Of a DNA stretch of 64,000 nucleotides, positions 8,362 to 16,717 are shown one piece after another. Source of the stretch: CAYOPZ01 sp964406005 (GTDB taxonomy: Bacteria > Bacteroidota > Bacteroidia > Bacteroidales > SM23-62); assembly GCA_964406005.1 (NCBI GenBank), contig CAYOPZ010000005.1:1-64000 (forward strand), read 5' to 3'. The notes under the pieces were generated by a model. That model worked only from the letters and a program-made list of their open reading frames with translations. It did not search any database and had not been told where the DNA came from. The translations under genes and the position numbers were made by a program. The first letter of the stretch is position 1, and each line of letters begins with the position of its first letter.

Positions 8362-10092
8362 ATGAAACCATCATTTGCGCTTAAAATCGGAGTGTTTTTC
8401 GGAGTGATATTGATAATATTGCTCGTCATAGGTAGTATTTCGCTCACAAATATGACAAGGCTCCATGAAAATGCCGATCTCGTAATCCGTGCCGATGAAA
8501 TAAAAACGAAGTTAGAGGAGATCACAAGTGCCATTAAAGACGCCGAGACGGCTGAACGCGGCTACATCATAACCGGAGAGGAAGAATACCTGGAACCATA
8601 CAATAATGTTCTTCCCGGGATCTCCAGTTCTGAAAATGATCTCGAGCAGTTGATATCCGATCCCCAACAGAAACAACGACTTCTCCGGTTCGAATCCCAG
8701 GTTACAGAGAAACTTGATTTTCTTGAGGAAGCGATCAACACACGAAGGGATGCCGGTTTTGATGCCGCAAGAGCCCTGATATTAACGGATATCGGGAAAA
8801 ACATGATGCAAAATGTCCGCGATACAAAATTGGAAATGATAAATGCAGAGGATCAAATACTCCAGGAACGCCAGCTCAGATCCGACCGGAGTGTCAGAAC
8901 TGCCAGGCTGACCATTGTACTGCTGACAGCGATCAGTATCATAATAGTCGTTTTAATGGTCATTTACCTGGTTTACAATATCGCCCTGCCGGTCAGGGAA
9001 GTTTCAGGCATCGCGGAGAATATCTCCATGGGAGAATTCAACCGCGAAATCAGGAAAACCGGCAGGAAAGATGAAGTCGGAGTACTCATAAATGCATTTT
9101 CACGCATGATTTCCTATTTAAAGGAAATGACCAATACGGCCAACATGATTGCCGAACGTAACCTGGATATTGAGATAAAGCCCCTTTCGGAGCGGGATAT
9201 ATTCGGAAATGCATTCAATTCAATGAAAGAAAACCTGAAGGCCCAGGTTCTTGAAATAACCGAAACGGTAAATGTCCTTACTTCGATGGTCGCGGAAATC
9301 ATCACCACAACTTCCCAGTTAACGGCCAGTTCCACCGAGACGGTTTCGGCGATAACAGAAACAACCACGACCGTGGAGGAAGTCAAACAAACGGCACAGG
9401 TTTCCAATGACAAGGCAAAGGCGATTTCGGAAAGCTCCAGAAAAACCCTGCAGGTGGCCAGAGATGGTGAAAAAGCGGTGAATGAAACCGGTTCAGGTAT
9501 GAACATGATTAGGGAGAAGATGGAATTCATTGCAGAAAGTATTATGCAATTGAGTGAACAGAGCCAGACCATCGGAGAGATCATGAATTCAATAAATGAC
9601 CTGGCCGAACAGTCCAACCTGCTTGCGGTTAACGCTTCGATCGAAGCTGCCAAGGCAGGTGAGGAAGGAAAAGGATTTGCAGTGGTGGCAGAGGAAGTTA
9701 AAAACCTGGCCGACCAGTCGAAACAGGCAACCAGGCAGGTGCGGGAGATTCTGACCGAAATACAGAAGGCCACCGGTACAGCGGTTATGGCAACCGAGGA
9801 AGGGAGCAAGGTGGTCGAGTCGGGCACCACCCAGGCCGGTGATGCCGGAGCTTCAATCAAAGCGCTGACTGAAGTTGTCAACGAAGCAGTGCAGGCTACC
9901 ACACAGATCGCAGCATCCGTACAGCAACAATTCGTGGGTATCGACCAGGTTACGGAAGCCATCCGCAACATCAGTGTTGCAAGCAACCAGAACCTGGAGA
10001 GCACCAAACAGCTGGAAACAGCTTCGGAAAACCTGGAAGGAGTAGCCAGGAAACTTGATGAACTTGTAAAACAGTACCAACTCGAAGAATGA
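8362..10092 (+). CDS. Methyl-accepting chemotaxis protein with CHASE3 sensor
   Basis: A 576-residue transmembrane chemoreceptor. TM1 is at about 8-28. The periplasmic region (about 30-180) is CHASE3-like, with the signature ETAERGYIITGEEEYLEPY. TM2 is at about 183-206, followed by HAMP (about 207-258), a second HAMP-like segment (about 260-300, ERNLDIEIKPL) and the cytoplasmic signalling hairpin (about 310-570). The hairpin tip, AEQSNLLAVNASIEAAKAGE, contains the CheA/CheW contact. The protein ends in KQYQLEE, with no NWETF-like CheR tether. The ligand is unknown; CHASE3 often senses small molecules or membrane state. The stop overlaps the cheA start in an ATGA, so the two are translationally coupled. 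It is the only receptor in the window. Confidence 0.95.
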   Translation: MKPSFALKIGVFFGVILIILLVIGSISLTNMTRLHENADLVIRADEIKTKLEEITSAIKDAETAERGYIITGEEEYLEPYNNVLPGISSSENDLEQLISDPQQKQRLLRFESQVTEKLDFLEEAINTRRDAGFDAARALILTDIGKNMMQNVRDTKLEMINAEDQILQERQLRSDRSVRTARLTIVLLTAISIIIVVLMVIYLVYNIALPVREVSGIAENISMGEFNREIRKTGRKDEVGVLINAFSRMISYLKEMTNTANMIAERNLDIEIKPLSERDIFGNAFNSMKENLKAQVLEITETVNVLTSMVAEIITTTSQLTASSTETVSAITETTTTVEEVKQTAQVSNDKAKAISESSRKTLQVARDGEKAVNETGSGMNMIREKMEFIAESIMQLSEQSQTIGEIMNSINDLAEQSNLLAVNASIEAAKAGEEGKGFAVVAEEVKNLADQSKQATRQVREILTEIQKATGTAVMATEEGSKVVESGTTQAGDAGASIKALTEVVNEAVQATTQIAASVQQQFVGIDQVTEAIRNISVASNQNLESTKQLETASENLEGVARKLDELVKQYQLEE

Positions 10093-12419
10093 CCAAAAAA
10101 GAGGAAGAATTTAAAAAGCGGTTGCTGGAGACTTTCAGGATTGAAGCCGGTGACCACCTGAAAGCGATATCATCCGGCCTGATAAAACTGGAAAAAACAG
10201 GCAATCAGGATGAGCGGAGAAAATCAACCGAGAATATCTACAGGGAGGCTCACAGTCTGAAAGGAGCATCACGTTCTGTAAACATACGCAGTTTTGAATC
10301 CATCTGTAATACTTTGGAAAATGTTCTCGGAAGATGGAAGCGTGAAGAGATAACCCCGTCCCGGGATATGTTCGATAAAATGCATACCCTGGTCGATTTT
10401 ATGTCGGAAAAACTCGGTGATCCCCGGCCCGGGGAGATCGTCCTCGAAAATCATGTTTCAGAGATTCTTTCTCAATCGTATGAAACGGATTCCGGAACCG
10501 AAGATATTTCAGGGCCCGGTTCAGGCAAAGGACTTACTGAAAAGGAGAGTAGTGACCAGTCCGGTAAAAAAGTTAATCAGCCTTCTGAAAAGGAACAACC
10601 CCCTGCAGGTGAAGGAAGGATACTGGAAGGAACCGTAAGGATTTCCAGGATGAAACTCGATTCCCTGATGATGCAGACCGAAGAGATGCTGTCTGTTAAA
10701 CTTAAACTGTATCAGCGATTTACCGAACTTCAGGATCTCGGATCCGTTCTCAGTCAATTGAAAAAGGAGATCATGGAAATGATCCGGGAAAATCCTAAGG
10801 TATTCCAAATCCAGGTGAATGAGACTAAGAACCCGGATCGTGAAAATAATAAAATCAATCCGGGACAATCGGAAAAATATGATAAGAGTTCTGAACTCGT
10901 CGAATTAATGGAAGCCAAACTCTCGGTTCTTGTTAAATCAGCCGGAGAAGATCACAGGATGGCAGGAAGGATGATCGATAATATGCTGGAGGAAATGAGG
11001 AATATCTTAATGCTCCCCATTTCTTCAATCCTGGAATTGTTCCCGGGACTGGTCCGCAATCTCTCCAGGGAGCAGGGCAAGAATGTGGAACTGGAAATGC
11101 AGGGAGCTGAGAATGAAGTCGACAGACGGGTCCTTGAAGAGATAAAAGATCCGCTTATCCACCTGGTACGGAATTGTATCGATCACGGAATTGAAAAACC
11201 CGAAGAAAGAATCAAGAATGGTAAACCTTCATCCGGAAAAATTACCATCAAGGTATCACAATTGCCGGGGAACAAGGTTGAAATTCTTGTATCCGACGAC
11301 GGGGAAGGGATTGATCTGGCCGGTATTAAAAAGGCGGCAATCAAAAATGAATTGGTTTCAGAGAAGGATGATTTAACGGACGATAAACTGGAAACTCTTG
11401 TTTATCATTCCGGGATTACAACCAGTCCCATCCTTACGGATCTTTCCGGCAGGGGACTCGGACTCGCCATTGTCAAGGAGAAAGTCGAATCGCTCGGAGG
11501 AACCGTCTCCGTCAGGTCCCAACACCTTAAAGGAACAGCCTTTACCATGCAGATACCGCTTACACTTGCAACATACAGGGGCATCTTCATCGAGGTGGAC
11601 GGTGCCGTGTTTGTCGTACCCGCTGCCAATGTCGAACGGATCCTGAGAATTAACAGGAGTGACATAAAAATGGTCGAAAACAGGGAGACCGTTTCAATGA
11701 ACGGCAATACCCTTTCCTATGTAAATCTCGGTGACATTCTTGAAACAGCGGGAAGTAACCGTGAAGAACCGGAGGTAAAGGACAAAACACCTAACCGGGA
11801 CGTTCAGAACATACTCATTATGGGAGCAGGAAACAACAGGATCGCTTTTGGTATTGACAGGATTATCAATGAGCAGGAAATCCTTGTTAAACATCTTTCA
11901 AAACCGCTGGCCCGGGTCAGGAATACAGGTGGTGTGACCATCCTGGGCTCAGGAAGGGTCGTTCCGATCCTGAACATTTCAGACATTATGAAATCAGCAG
12001 TCACCGGGCCTTCTGTAAGTACCGGATCCGCTTCTGAAAAGAAAGCGGAAGAAAAGCAAAGATCCGCCCTGGTTGCAGAAGATTCCATCACATCCAGGAT
12101 GCTCCTCAGGGATATCCTCGAATCGGCCGGATTCTTTGTCAAAACAGCCGTTGACGGTGCCGAGGCACTGTCGCTCCTGCGTGAAGGCGAATTCGATATC
12201 CTTGTGTCAGATATCGATATGCCCAGGATGAACGGCTTCGAGCTTACTTTAAAAGTGCGTGCCGATAAAAAGCTCGGTGAATTGCCGGTCGTCCTTGTAA
12301 CTGCCCTGAAATCACGCGAAGACCGTGAACACGGAATGGAGGTCGGAGCAAATGCCTATATCGAAAAAGGCAGTTTTGATCCGCAGCAGCTCCTGGAAGT
12401 CATAAACAGGCTCGTGTAA
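10089..12419 (+). CDS. cheA: CheA hybrid histidine kinase with C-terminal receiver (FrzE-like)
   Basis: 776 residues. P1/HPt domain at about 1-105 with phospho-His55 in AHSLKGAS. A low-complexity linker (about 110-175) stands where a P2 CheY-docking domain would be, followed by a P3-like dimerization region (about 178-300, TVRISRMKLDSLM), the P4 ATPase (about 330-495, with RNCIDHGIE, DDGEGID and GRGLGLAIV), a P5 CheW-like domain (about 500-630) and a REC domain (about 655-776; AEDS, SDIDMP, VTAL, EKG). Lack of P2 plus an attached receiver resembles FrzE-type kinases that control responses other than a simple flagellar switch. It starts inside the receptor stop codon. cheB follows after 42 bases. 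Confidence 0.95.
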   Translation: MTKKEEEFKKRLLETFRIEAGDHLKAISSGLIKLEKTGNQDERRKSTENIYREAHSLKGASRSVNIRSFESICNTLENVLGRWKREEITPSRDMFDKMHTLVDFMSEKLGDPRPGEIVLENHVSEILSQSYETDSGTEDISGPGSGKGLTEKESSDQSGKKVNQPSEKEQPPAGEGRILEGTVRISRMKLDSLMMQTEEMLSVKLKLYQRFTELQDLGSVLSQLKKEIMEMIRENPKVFQIQVNETKNPDRENNKINPGQSEKYDKSSELVELMEAKLSVLVKSAGEDHRMAGRMIDNMLEEMRNILMLPISSILELFPGLVRNLSREQGKNVELEMQGAENEVDRRVLEEIKDPLIHLVRNCIDHGIEKPEERIKNGKPSSGKITIKVSQLPGNKVEILVSDDGEGIDLAGIKKAAIKNELVSEKDDLTDDKLETLVYHSGITTSPILTDLSGRGLGLAIVKEKVESLGGTVSVRSQHLKGTAFTMQIPLTLATYRGIFIEVDGAVFVVPAANVERILRINRSDIKMVENRETVSMNGNTLSYVNLGDILETAGSNREEPEVKDKTPNRDVQNILIMGAGNNRIAFGIDRIINEQEILVKHLSKPLARVRNTGGVTILGSGRVVPILNISDIMKSAVTGPSVSTGSASEKKAEEKQRSALVAEDSITSRMLLRDILESAGFFVKTAVDGAEALSLLREGEFDILVSDIDMPRMNGFELTLKVRADKKLGELPVVLVTALKSREDREHGMEVGANAYIEKGSFDPQQLLEVINRLV

Positions 12420-12461
12420 AGGATATTTTGATACAACCCCGGAAAATCAATAAAAACGGCA

Positions 12462-13544
12462 ATGACCGAGTTTAAAAAAGTAAGAGTTCTCGTTGTCGAC
12501 GATTCACCGTCGGTTCTCGACCTGTTGACCTACATTCTGAATTCCGACCCCGGAATAGAAGTGATCGGGACAGCCCTGACCGGCAAAAGAGCGTTGAAAT
12601 TTCTTGAGACAACAGCTCCCGACGTTATTACGATGGATATGGAAATGCCTGAGATGGACGGACTGAAAACCACGCGCATCATTATGGAAACCAATCCTGT
12701 TCCGATTATCATCGTATCGGCTTCCTGGTCCCCGTCAGAAGTTACCGATACCCTCAGGGCCATGGAAGCAGGTGCCGTTGCCATTCTGGAAAAGCCGCGG
12801 GGTATCGGCCATCCGGAGCACAACAGGATGGCCATCGAACTTGTCAATACAGTCAAAAACCTGTCACAGGTAAAACTCGTCAGGCGATGGCCAAAAATAA
12901 GGCAGATCAGGGAAAAGGCCCTTCCTGTGCTTCCTGACTTAGAAAAAGACAGGGAAGAGATCAGGATTGTCGCTATAGGTTCTTCAACCGGTGGTCCTGT
13001 TGCCCTGCAGGCCATACTGTCGGAACTTCCCGAAAATCTTCCGGTCCCCGTACTGATCGTGCAGCATATTGCAGCGGGTTTCCTTAATGGATTGAAGGAA
13101 TGGCTTAACAGATCGACAGGGAAAAAGGTCACTGTCGCATCAGACAGGGAGAAATTATTACCCGGACATTATTACCTGGCGCCAAATAATTTCCAGATGG
13201 GAATTCAAAATTCCGGAATGATAAAACTGTCTGATTCCGATCCGTTGACAGTTCACTGCCCCTCTGTTTCATTTCTTTTCCGGTCTGTTGCCGAAACATA
13301 CGGTAAACATGCAATCGGGGTTTTATTAACGGGCATGGGCAAAGACGGAGCCGGTGAACTCAGGATGATGAGAAACAAGGGAGCCGTGACCATTGCACAG
13401 GATGAAGCTACCTCGGTCATCTGGGGAATGCCCGGGGAAGCTGTCAGGCTGGGGGGAGCAAAATATATTTTACCGCCTGTGGCAATTGCCCGTATAATAG
13501 CAAAACGGCTGAAAGGAAGTAACAAAGGTCCTGAGCACAGATAA
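12462..13544 (+). CDS. cheB: CheB receptor methylesterase/deamidase with receiver
   Basis: 360 residues: receiver domain at about 1-125 (VVDDSPSVLDLL, MDMEMPEMDG, KP) and methylesterase domain at about 165-355. The catalytic triad is visible as Ser175 in GSSTGGP, His in VQHIA and Asp in GMGKDGA. CheB removes methyl groups from receptor glutamates and is activated by phosphorylation from CheA; with CheR it sets adaptation. It follows cheA by 42 bases and precedes the first REC-kinase-REC hybrid by 12. Length and architecture match classical CheB. Confidence 0.96.
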   Translation: MTEFKKVRVLVVDDSPSVLDLLTYILNSDPGIEVIGTALTGKRALKFLETTAPDVITMDMEMPEMDGLKTTRIIMETNPVPIIIVSASWSPSEVTDTLRAMEAGAVAILEKPRGIGHPEHNRMAIELVNTVKNLSQVKLVRRWPKIRQIREKALPVLPDLEKDREEIRIVAIGSSTGGPVALQAILSELPENLPVPVLIVQHIAAGFLNGLKEWLNRSTGKKVTVASDREKLLPGHYYLAPNNFQMGIQNSGMIKLSDSDPLTVHCPSVSFLFRSVAETYGKHAIGVLLTGMGKDGAGELRMMRNKGAVTIAQDEATSVIWGMPGEAVRLGGAKYILPPVAIARIIAKRLKGSNKGPEHR

Positions 13545-13556
13545 AAACGATGGTGC

Positions 13557-16500
13557 ATGGGAAAGAACAACAACACATCCATTGTCATTGCCGAAGACAG
13601 CCATACTCAGGCCGAACAGCTCAGGTTCCTCCTCGAGGAACAGGGGTACACCGTTTTTTGCGGTAAAGACGGATCGGAGGCACTGGATATGATAAAAATT
13701 CATCATCCGACCCTGGTCATCAGTGATATTCTTATGCCGGAACTGGATGGATACCAGTTATGCAGGAAAATTAAAAAGGATCCCGTGCTGAAAAAAATAC
13801 CGGTCGTACTCCTGACCGTATTATCACATCCAAGGGACATTATAAAGGGATTGGAATGCGGCGCAGACAACTTCATAACAAAACCCTATAAAAACGAACA
13901 TCTTTTATCATTGCTGCACAGGATCATTTCGAATATCCAGCTGAGGCAGGAAACAAAAACGGAGCCCGGGCTTAAAGTAAATTTTAATAAAAAGACTTAC
14001 CATATTGATGCAGGCCGTGTACAGATACTCGATACGCTTTTATCCAGTATTGAACATTCAACCGGTGAAAATGAGAAGTTAAGGCAGTCAAACAAGCATC
14101 TGGAAAAAACACGGGAAGAACTGAAACGATCAAATCAGAACCTGGAGAAAGAGGTTGAAAAGCGAACGAAAAAGATCAAGCGGCTGAATTCACTGCTTAC
14201 TGCGATAAGGAAAATAGATCAATTGATCGTTAAAGAAAAAAATCCGGGAATCCTGCTTCAAACCGCATGTGAGCAATTGGTGAGCATCAGGGATTATTAT
14301 TATGCAGTGTATTTATACCTGGATAAGGACGGGAAAATATTATTTACGGGATATTCCGGTGTGGAAGATCATTCTGAAAAATTCTCGGATTACCTTGATA
14401 AAGGTATGTTGCCTGCCTGCTGTGAAAAGGCAATGAACCGGGCCGGCGAGCTCACCGAAGGTAAAATACAAGATCTGGTGGTCACCGAAGATCATAAGCG
14501 GGAATGCGGCGATTGTCCGTTGATTCCTGAAGAAAAAGGACTAAAATCAATAACCATCCCCCTGAAACACAATGACCGGTACCTGGGTCTTCTCGTGATA
14601 CTTGTACCGTTCCGGATATCTTCGATCATGGAAGAGATTGATCTTCTGGAAGGAGCAGCCAACGACCTGGCTTTTGCGCTTGCCGACATCGAACTCCAGG
14701 CTGAAAATAAGAAGGTCAACCGTGAACTGGTCAAAATGGCCCACGACCTGAACAAACGCGTAAAAGAACTGAATTGTATTCACGGGATTGAAGAAGCAAT
14801 GACACTACCCGGCATATCAATCAATGAGATTTTTAATGAGACCATACACCTGATACGGCAGACCTGGCAATTCCCGGAATTAACGGCATGCAGGATTGAA
14901 TACAATGGTGAGACTTTTCAATCGGAGAATTACAGGGAAACAGAACGGTCTTTGAAAACCGACCTGATTGTCCATGGTAAGAAGAAAGGTCTTCTTGAGG
15001 TCTGCTATATTGAAGATATCAATGATCATCCGGGGGATCCGTTTGTCGAAGAGGAGATGCACCTGCATAGAAATATCGGAAGGCAGCTCGAAAAATTCAT
15101 TCAGAGAAAAGATACCGAAGAGAGATTAAAGGAACAACATAAACTGTTGTACCAACTCATCAATTCGTCACCCGACCTGGTTTCCCTAAAGGACCGGAAC
15201 GGACGGTATATAATGAATAATACAGCATTCAACAGGATCACAGGACTGAATGACCGGGAAACGACAACCGGCGAAACGGATTTTGACCTGTTCCCGGAAG
15301 AATATGCGGGCCGTTATCTTGAAGAAGACAGAAGGGTACTGGAGAAAGGGAAACCGGACTTAAACCGTGAAGAGATGATCCCTGACAGGAAAGGAAATGA
15401 ACGATGGTTCCTGACATCCAGGATACCACTGAAGGATGAATCCGGAAAGATCAGCGGAATAATCAACGTGAGCCGTGATATTACCGAACGTAAGAAAAAT
15501 CTTGAGGAATTGAAGCAGGCAAGAGAAAGAGCGGTGAAGGCAGATCAACTGAAAACAGCTTTCCTGATGAACATGTCCCACGAGGTCAGAACACCGATGA
15601 ATGCAATAATCGGATTCGCAGACCTGCTTTTAAGTCCATCCGTGTTAAAACAGGATAAGGATTCGTTCCTGGAGATGATCAAGGAAAACAGCATGCGATT
15701 GCTCCGGCTTTTAAATGATATCCTGGATATTTCAAGGATCGAAACCGGGTCGGTTGAAATAATACCGAAGGCGTTCTCACTACGGAAGCTGGTTATGGAC
15801 CTTCATAAGGATTTTAATGATCAGAAGATCAGGATGGGAAAAGAAAACGTGAAAATCAGCATTTCGGAAAAATGCAGTCATCATGATTATCGCATTATAA
15901 CAGATCCTGAAAGGTTAAAACAAATTATCTCCAATCTGGTGGAAAATGCATTGAAGTTTACCGAATCCGGATTTATAGAAATGGGCTATGAAATGGTTCA
16001 ATCGAAATCACCCGGTGAAAAACAATCGGATGCATTAAAACAAAAATTCCTGTGTTTCAGCATTAAGGATACAGGGATCGGTATTGACAAGGACAGCCTT
16101 GATTTCATTTTTGACCGTTTCAGCAAGGTGGAGAGTAAAATGAAAATATATGACGGTACCGGCCTGGGGCTGGCGATTTCAAAGGACCTGGTGAAACTCC
16201 TTGGTGGTGAAATATGGGTGGAATCCGAACCCGGGAAAGGTTCTGAATTCTTTTTTACAATTCCATTCAAGGAAGCACGGGGTGAAAAAGAAATCATAAC
16301 CAGATCAGGAACAGGCATGAGAAAGATCGACTGGAAAAGCAAACTGATCCTGGTTGCCGAGGATGAGGAAAGCAATTTTGCCCTTCTGAAATTCAACCTG
16401 CGCAGGACAGGTGCACAATTGCTCTGGGCCAGGAATGGAAATGAGGCTGTTGACGTCTGCCGTTCAAATAAGGCAATAGACCTGGTTCTGATGGATATTA

Positions 16501-16703
16501 AAATGCCCGGATTGGATGGATTGCAGGCAGCCAGACTGATCAGGAAAAACAGGAAGGACCTTCCCGTCATTGCAGTATCTGCCTTCTCAGCAGAAGAAGA
16601 TATAAAATCATCAAGGGAGGCAGGCTGTGATGAATTTGTATCAAAACCGATCAATATGGAGGAACTTTATAAGAAGATGAATTATTGTCTGGAAAGAAGT
16701 TGA
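13557..16703 (+). CDS. REC-GAF-PAS-histidine kinase-REC hybrid
   Basis: 1048 residues, no membrane segments. N-terminal REC (about 5-120; IAEDSHTQAE, SDILMPELDG, TKPY), a short conserved module after it (about 138-165, ending in a QILDTLLSS-like stretch), coiled coil (about 165-220), GAF domain (about 225-380) containing CGDCPL cysteines, a second GAF-like region (about 395-525), PAS (about 530-650), HisKA with MSHEVRTPMN (His675), HATPase_c (about 775-905) and C-terminal REC (about 928-1045, MDIKMPGLDG). The N-terminal receiver probably accepts phosphate from the chemosensory CheA, making this kinase a downstream target (inference from position 12 bases after cheB). The C-terminal receiver should take phosphate from its own His. 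Paralogous to the kinases at 16718 and 19871. Confidence 0.93.
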   Translation: MGKNNNTSIVIAEDSHTQAEQLRFLLEEQGYTVFCGKDGSEALDMIKIHHPTLVISDILMPELDGYQLCRKIKKDPVLKKIPVVLLTVLSHPRDIIKGLECGADNFITKPYKNEHLLSLLHRIISNIQLRQETKTEPGLKVNFNKKTYHIDAGRVQILDTLLSSIEHSTGENEKLRQSNKHLEKTREELKRSNQNLEKEVEKRTKKIKRLNSLLTAIRKIDQLIVKEKNPGILLQTACEQLVSIRDYYYAVYLYLDKDGKILFTGYSGVEDHSEKFSDYLDKGMLPACCEKAMNRAGELTEGKIQDLVVTEDHKRECGDCPLIPEEKGLKSITIPLKHNDRYLGLLVILVPFRISSIMEEIDLLEGAANDLAFALADIELQAENKKVNRELVKMAHDLNKRVKELNCIHGIEEAMTLPGISINEIFNETIHLIRQTWQFPELTACRIEYNGETFQSENYRETERSLKTDLIVHGKKKGLLEVCYIEDINDHPGDPFVEEEMHLHRNIGRQLEKFIQRKDTEERLKEQHKLLYQLINSSPDLVSLKDRNGRYIMNNTAFNRITGLNDRETTTGETDFDLFPEEYAGRYLEEDRRVLEKGKPDLNREEMIPDRKGNERWFLTSRIPLKDESGKISGIINVSRDITERKKNLEELKQARERAVKADQLKTAFLMNMSHEVRTPMNAIIGFADLLLSPSVLKQDKDSFLEMIKENSMRLLRLLNDILDISRIETGSVEIIPKAFSLRKLVMDLHKDFNDQKIRMGKENVKISISEKCSHHDYRIITDPERLKQIISNLVENALKFTESGFIEMGYEMVQSKSPGEKQSDALKQKFLCFSIKDTGIGIDKDSLDFIFDRFSKVESKMKIYDGTGLGLAISKDLVKLLGGEIWVESEPGKGSEFFFTIPFKEARGEKEIITRSGTGMRKIDWKSKLILVAEDEESNFALLKFNLRRTGAQLLWARNGNEAVDVCRSNKAIDLVLMDIKMPGLDGLQAARLIRKNRKDLPVIAVSAFSAEEDIKSSREAGCDEFVSKPINMEELYKKMNYCLERS

Positions 16704-16717
16704 CAGATTTTCACAGG

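Noticed and set aside
9114..10157. 347-residue open frame antisense to the chemoreceptor
   Set aside because: It mirrors the low-complexity, Ser/Thr/Ala-rich signalling domain on the other strand; it is Ser/Ala/Val-rich with no domain pattern.
16685..16717. TTG start for the second hybrid kinase
   Set aside because: It lies inside the preceding gene and adds 11 residues without domain content; the ATG at 16718 is well placed.
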